Part shown: piece by piece, positions 61,295-64,000 of the stretch
Numbering within the stretch: the stretch's first letter is position 1
Layout: every line of letters begins with the position of its first letter
NCBI RefSeq assembly: GCF_014208105.1
Contig: NZ_JACHMQ010000001.1
Span: 4,030,001 to 4,094,000 of the forward strand
Source: Actinomadura coerulea
GTDB lineage: Bacteria; Actinomycetota; Actinomycetes; Streptosporangiales; Streptosporangiaceae
Length of the DNA: 64,000 nt
Direction: 5' to 3'
Notes under the pieces: model-generated
Databases searched by the model: none
Told to the model about the DNA's origin: nothing
Seen by the model: the letters and a program-made list of their open reading frames with translations, nothing else
Program-made: the position numbers and the translations under genes

Positions 61295-62047
61295 TCAGCG
61301 CGGGGCCGCGGCCGGGTCGAACCCGAAGGGCAGCTCCAGGCGGTGCGCCGCCAGCAGCCCCGCGTCGGTGAGCAGGTCGCGGGTGGGGCGGTCGGCCGCG
61401 ATGACCCCGCCGGAGAGGATCACCGACCGCGGGCACAGTTCGGCCGCGTACGGCAGGTCGTGCGTGACCATCAGGACCGTCACGTCCAGGCTCAACAGGA
61501 TCTCGGCGAGCTCGCGGCGGCTGGCCGGGTCCAGGTTGGAGGACGGCTCGTCCAGCACGAGGATCTCCGGCTCCATCGCCAGGACGGTGGCGACGGCGAC
61601 GCGGCGGCGCTGGCCGAAGCTGAGGTGCTGCGGCGGGCGGTCGGCGGCGTCCAGCATGCCGACGCGGGCCAGCGCTTCCCGCACCCGCCGGTCCAGGTCG
61701 GCGCCGCGCAGGCCGAGGTTGGCGGGGCCGAACGCGACGTCCTCCCGGACGGTCGGCATGAACAGCTGGTCGTCGGGGTCCTGGAAGACGATTCCGACAC
61801 GGCGGCGGATCTCCCGCAGCGCCTTCCTGTCCTTCGGGTCGACGGCGAGGCCGCCCACCCGGACCTCGCCCAGGCCGCCGTGCAGGATGCCGTTCAGGTG
61901 CAGGACGAGCGTGGTCTTGCCGGCGCCGTTCGGCCCGAGCAGCGCGACGCGCTCCCCGCGCCCGACCGTCAGGTCGACGCCGAACAGCGCCTGCGTGCCG
62001 TCTGGATACGCGTAGGCGAGGCCCTTCACCTCGAGCGAGGGGGTCAT
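61295..62047 (-). CDS. cbiO: Energy-coupling factor ATPase, Ni/Co importer
   Basis: The 250-residue ATPase has Walker A GPNGAGKTT, the Q-loop GIVFQDPDDQLFMPTV, the signature LSFGQRRR and Walker B ILVLDEPSSNLD. It drives CbiMNQO-type transport. ATG at 62047 overlaps the cbiQ stop (ATGA), confirming operon structure. It is the last gene of cbiM-N-Q-O. Confidence 0.95.
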   Translation of the reverse strand: MTPSLEVKGLAYAYPDGTQALFGVDLTVGRGERVALLGPNGAGKTTLVLHLNGILHGGLGEVRVGGLAVDPKDRKALREIRRRVGIVFQDPDDQLFMPTVREDVAFGPANLGLRGADLDRRVREALARVGMLDAADRPPQHLSFGQRRRVAVATVLAMEPEILVLDEPSSNLDPASRRELAEILLSLDVTVLMVTHDLPYAAELCPRSVILSGGVIAADRPTRDLLTDAGLLAAHRLELPFGFDPAAAPR

Positions 62048-62808
62048 GGGCCCATCCAAGCAGCCAGTGCGACGAGCGCGGCGGCCGAGGGCAGCGCGGC
62101 GGCGGCCGCCCACTGCGCGGCGGTCGCTGCCGCGCCGTCCATGACGGGCATCCGGCCGTCGTACCCGCGGCTGATCATGGCCAGGTGGACGCGCTCGCCG
62201 CGCTCGTAGGAGCGCAGGAACAGGGCGCCCACGGATCTGGCGAGCACCCCCGTCGCCCGGATGTCGCGGGCCTCGAAGCCGCGGGCGGCCCGCGCGACCC
62301 TCATCCGGCCGAGCTCCGCGGCGACGACGTCGCCGTAGCGCAGCATGAACGCGGCGATCTGCGTGATGAGCTGCGGCATCCGCAGCCGCTCGATGCCGAG
62401 CAGCAGCAGCCGCGGCTCGGTCGTCGCGGCCAGCAGGATCGACGCGACGACGCCGAGGGTGCCCTTGGCGAGGATGTTCCAGGCGCCCCACAGCCCGCTC
62501 TCGCTCATCCGCAGCCCCAGCACGGTGATCTTCTCGCCGTTCGCGACGAACGGCATGAGGAAGGCGAACGCGACGAACGGCACCTCGATGACGATCCGCC
62601 GCGCGACCGTCCCGAACGGGATCCGGGCCGCCGCCGTGACCGCCGCGAGCAGCAGCGCGTACACGGCGAACGCCCAGAGCCGCTCCCGCGGCGTCGCGAC
62701 GACCAGCAGCACGAACGCCAGGACGGCGACGAGCTTGCACTGCGGCGGCAGCCGGTGCACCGGCGAGGCGCCCGGCACGTAGAGCCGGTGCGCGTGGCCC
62801 GCGCCCAT
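62044..62808 (-). CDS. cbiQ: Energy-coupling factor transmembrane protein CbiQ
   Basis: The 254-residue protein has about five membrane helices and the coupling motifs RMRVARAARGFEARDIR and MISRGYDGRMP, the two Ala-Arg-Gly helices that contact the ATPase. HRLPPQCKLVAVLAFVLLVV starts the family domain. Its ATG shares one base with the upstream stop (TGATG). It links CbiM to CbiO. Confidence 0.95.
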   Translation of the reverse strand: MGAGHAHRLYVPGASPVHRLPPQCKLVAVLAFVLLVVATPRERLWAFAVYALLLAAVTAAARIPFGTVARRIVIEVPFVAFAFLMPFVANGEKITVLGLRMSESGLWGAWNILAKGTLGVVASILLAATTEPRLLLLGIERLRMPQLITQIAAFMLRYGDVVAAELGRMRVARAARGFEARDIRATGVLARSVGALFLRSYERGERVHLAMISRGYDGRMPVMDGAAATAAQWAAAAALPSAAALVALAAWMGP

Positions 62809-63164
62809 CAGCCCTTCCGGGACGGTTCGGCCGGAGCCCCCGCCTCCCGCTCCGGAGCCGCCGGCCCGGCGGCCGGGCCGCGCCGCCGGACCGTCCAGAA
62901 CAGCCCGCCGCCGACGAGGAGGACCAGGCCCACGCCGATCACGCCGGACAGCCCGCCGGACAGCCGCGCGTCGTCGACGCCCTTGACGCCGTAGTCCCCG
63001 AGCGGCGAGTCCTTGAGCGAGTGGTCCTTCTCCTTGGCGCTGATGCCCTTGTCCTCGGCGACCTTCTCCAGGCCGTCGGGGTTCGCGCTGGCGTAGTAGC
63101 TGACGATCCCGGCCAGGACGAGGGAGACGAGCAGGAACACGGCGAAGAAGCGCTTGGTGGTCAT
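62808..63164 (-). CDS. cbiN: CbiN-like PDGLE-domain small membrane subunit
   Basis: This 118-residue protein has an N-terminal membrane helix (FFAVFLLVSLVLAGIVSYYA), the loop SANPDGLEKVAEDKG with the PDGLE motif, and a second helix (GVIGVGLVLLVGGGLFW). It is the CbiN-equivalent auxiliary subunit, helping load metal into CbiM. GAGGAGG lies before the ATG at 63164. It is 11 bases after cbiM. Confidence 0.93.
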   Translation of the reverse strand: MTTKRFFAVFLLVSLVLAGIVSYYASANPDGLEKVAEDKGISAKEKDHSLKDSPLGDYGVKGVDDARLSGGLSGVIGVGLVLLVGGGLFWTVRRRGPAAGPAAPEREAGAPAEPSRKG

Positions 63165-63175
63165 CGGGGTCCTCC

Positions 63176-63886
63176 TCAGGCCCGGGACGGCTTCGGCTCG
63201 GCGGCGTTCCGCCCGCCCGTGCGCAGTTCCAGCGGCTTCATCAGCCCGCGCGCCCCGTGCACCAGGTCGGGCCGGACGGCGAGCACGCTCGACACGGTCA
63301 CCGCGGTGATCAGCGCCTCGCCGATGCCGATCAGCACGTGGACGCCGATCATGGCGGCGGCGACCTTGCCGATGGACACGTCGGCCGTCCCCCCGGCCGC
63401 GTAGACCAGCGTGAAGGCGACGGCCGCGGCGGGCACCGAGACGACGGCCGCGGCGAACGACGCCCCGGACACCGACGCGCGCGTCATCGGCAGCACCCGC
63501 AGCAGCAGCCGGAACAGGCCGTAGCCGGTGACGACGGTGACCAGCGCCATCGTGGTGATGTTGACGCCCAGCGCGGTGAGGCCCCCGTCCGCGAACAGCA
63601 GCGCCTGCATGAGCAGGACCACCGACACGCACAGGACGCCGGTATAGGGCCCGACGAGGATCGCGGCGAGCGTCCCGCCGAGCAGATGCCCGCTCGTCCC
63701 GGACGCGACCGGGAAGTTGAGCATCTGCGCGGCGAACACGAACGCGGCCGTCAGCCCGGCGAGCGGCGCGGTGCGGTCGTCCAGTTCCCTCCTGGCGCCT
63801 CGCAGCGCGATCCCGACCCCGGCCACCGCGACGGCGCCCGTGGCGAGCGAGACCGGCGCGTCGATGAATCCGTCCGGTACATGCAC
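63176..63886 (-). CDS. cbiM: Ni/Co substrate-capture membrane protein CbiM
   Basis: The 236-residue protein begins MHVPDGFIDAPVS; the N-terminal Met-His pair forms the metal site in this family, so the start is certain. Seven membrane helices follow, with FAAQMLNFPVASGTSGHLLG, the conserved metal-binding loop. It imports Co2+ or Ni2+ together with CbiN, Q and O. A Nur-box-like sequence 63 bases upstream and the CooC-like gene at the end of the cluster favour nickel. Confidence 0.95.
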   Translation of the reverse strand: MHVPDGFIDAPVSLATGAVAVAGVGIALRGARRELDDRTAPLAGLTAAFVFAAQMLNFPVASGTSGHLLGGTLAAILVGPYTGVLCVSVVLLMQALLFADGGLTALGVNITTMALVTVVTGYGLFRLLLRVLPMTRASVSGASFAAAVVSVPAAAVAFTLVYAAGGTADVSIGKVAAAMIGVHVLIGIGEALITAVTVSSVLAVRPDLVHGARGLMKPLELRTGGRNAAEPKPSRA

Positions 63887-63948
63887 GACTCAACCACCCC
63901 TACCTCTTTGCAGCCAGCAGGACCAGTTTGTCGGCATAGACCTCGTAG

Positions 63949-63965
63949 TTGCAACATCTTCGCAA
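63949..63965. promoter_or_regulatory. Nur-box-like operator (TTGCAA-N5-TCGCAA)
   Basis: TTGCAACATCTTCGCAA matches the reported Streptomyces nickel-uptake regulator (Nur) consensus TTGCAA-N5-TTGCAA in 11 of 12 fixed positions. It lies 63 bases upstream of the cbiM start, an operator position. No cobalamin-riboswitch B12 box is seen in the available leader. Confidence 0.6.
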
Positions 63966-64000
63966 TAGCAACCGATGTGTGGCCTGCCGGCGAGTCCGTG

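Noticed and set aside
63887..64000. Cobalamin riboswitch before cbiM.
   Set aside because: No B12-box-like sequence is visible and the available leader is too short for the full element.

Overview
The window is very GC-rich, with dense and frequently overlapping genes, GTG and TTG starts, and gene types typical of filamentous actinomycetes: a conservon, AfsR/SARP and PucR regulators, SpoIIE-type phosphatases, and a CYP157-like P450. It most resembles a chromosomal segment of a Streptosporangiales- or Streptomyces-type organism (Actinomadura-like is an inference). No rRNA, tRNA, CRISPR array, transposase or prophage gene was recognised.

Layout. (1) 1-8885, minus strand: a rhamnoside utilisation operon with a DeoR regulator, GH78 alpha-L-rhamnosidase, sugar-binding lipoprotein, two permeases and a GH106-like rhamnosidase cut by the left edge. 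A three-copy 54-bp hairpin repeat lies before the last gene. (2) 9150-15012, plus strand: a conservon (cvnABCD) flanked by two P450 genes; the second P450 lacks the ExxR motif. (3) 14987-17610, minus: CtaG-like and DUF2243 membrane proteins and an enolase-superfamily enzyme. (4) 17681-22744, plus: an acyl-CoA-dehydrogenase-like flavoprotein with a TetR regulator, a MarR regulator, a GAF-SpoIIE phosphatase and an SCO6745-type protein. (5) 22892-30718: a selenocysteine formate dehydrogenase, read through an in-frame TGA followed by a bacterial SECIS-like hairpin, next to a convergent selA-selB-selD operon and a truncated EamA transporter. (6) 30862-43007: a PucR-like regulator, a fatty acyl-AMP ligase with a desaturase, a MocR/MFS divergent pair, a SARP/NB-ARC regulator facing an imine-reductase-like enzyme, a small membrane protein and an LLM flavin oxidoreductase. 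(7) 43142-47506: a GABA-type catabolic cluster (gabT, PucR regulator, aldehyde dehydrogenase). (8) 47503-54058: a lipase-like hydrolase, a membrane protein, a MarR regulator, a fumarylacetoacetate-hydrolase remnant, a methyltransferase coupled to a fused carboxyltransferase, and an amidase. (9) 54055-60138: signalling genes (histidine kinase, Ser/Thr kinase, membrane PP2C phosphatase), rpiB and a membrane protein whose reading frame looks shifted at a homopolymer. (10) 60200-63886, minus: a CooC-like ATPase and a CbiMNQO-type Ni/Co importer preceded by a sequence resembling the nickel regulator Nur box.

The best supported functional unit is the selenium system. SelD makes selenophosphate, SelA makes Sec-tRNA, SelB delivers it at the UGA marked by the hairpin, and the formate dehydrogenase is the client. 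The tRNA-Sec gene and a formate dehydrogenase beta subunit are not visible here. The most unusual protein is the CYP157-like P450 at the end of the conservon. Several perfect inverted repeats upstream of regulator-linked genes are offered as candidate operators; all of these are inference from sequence only.
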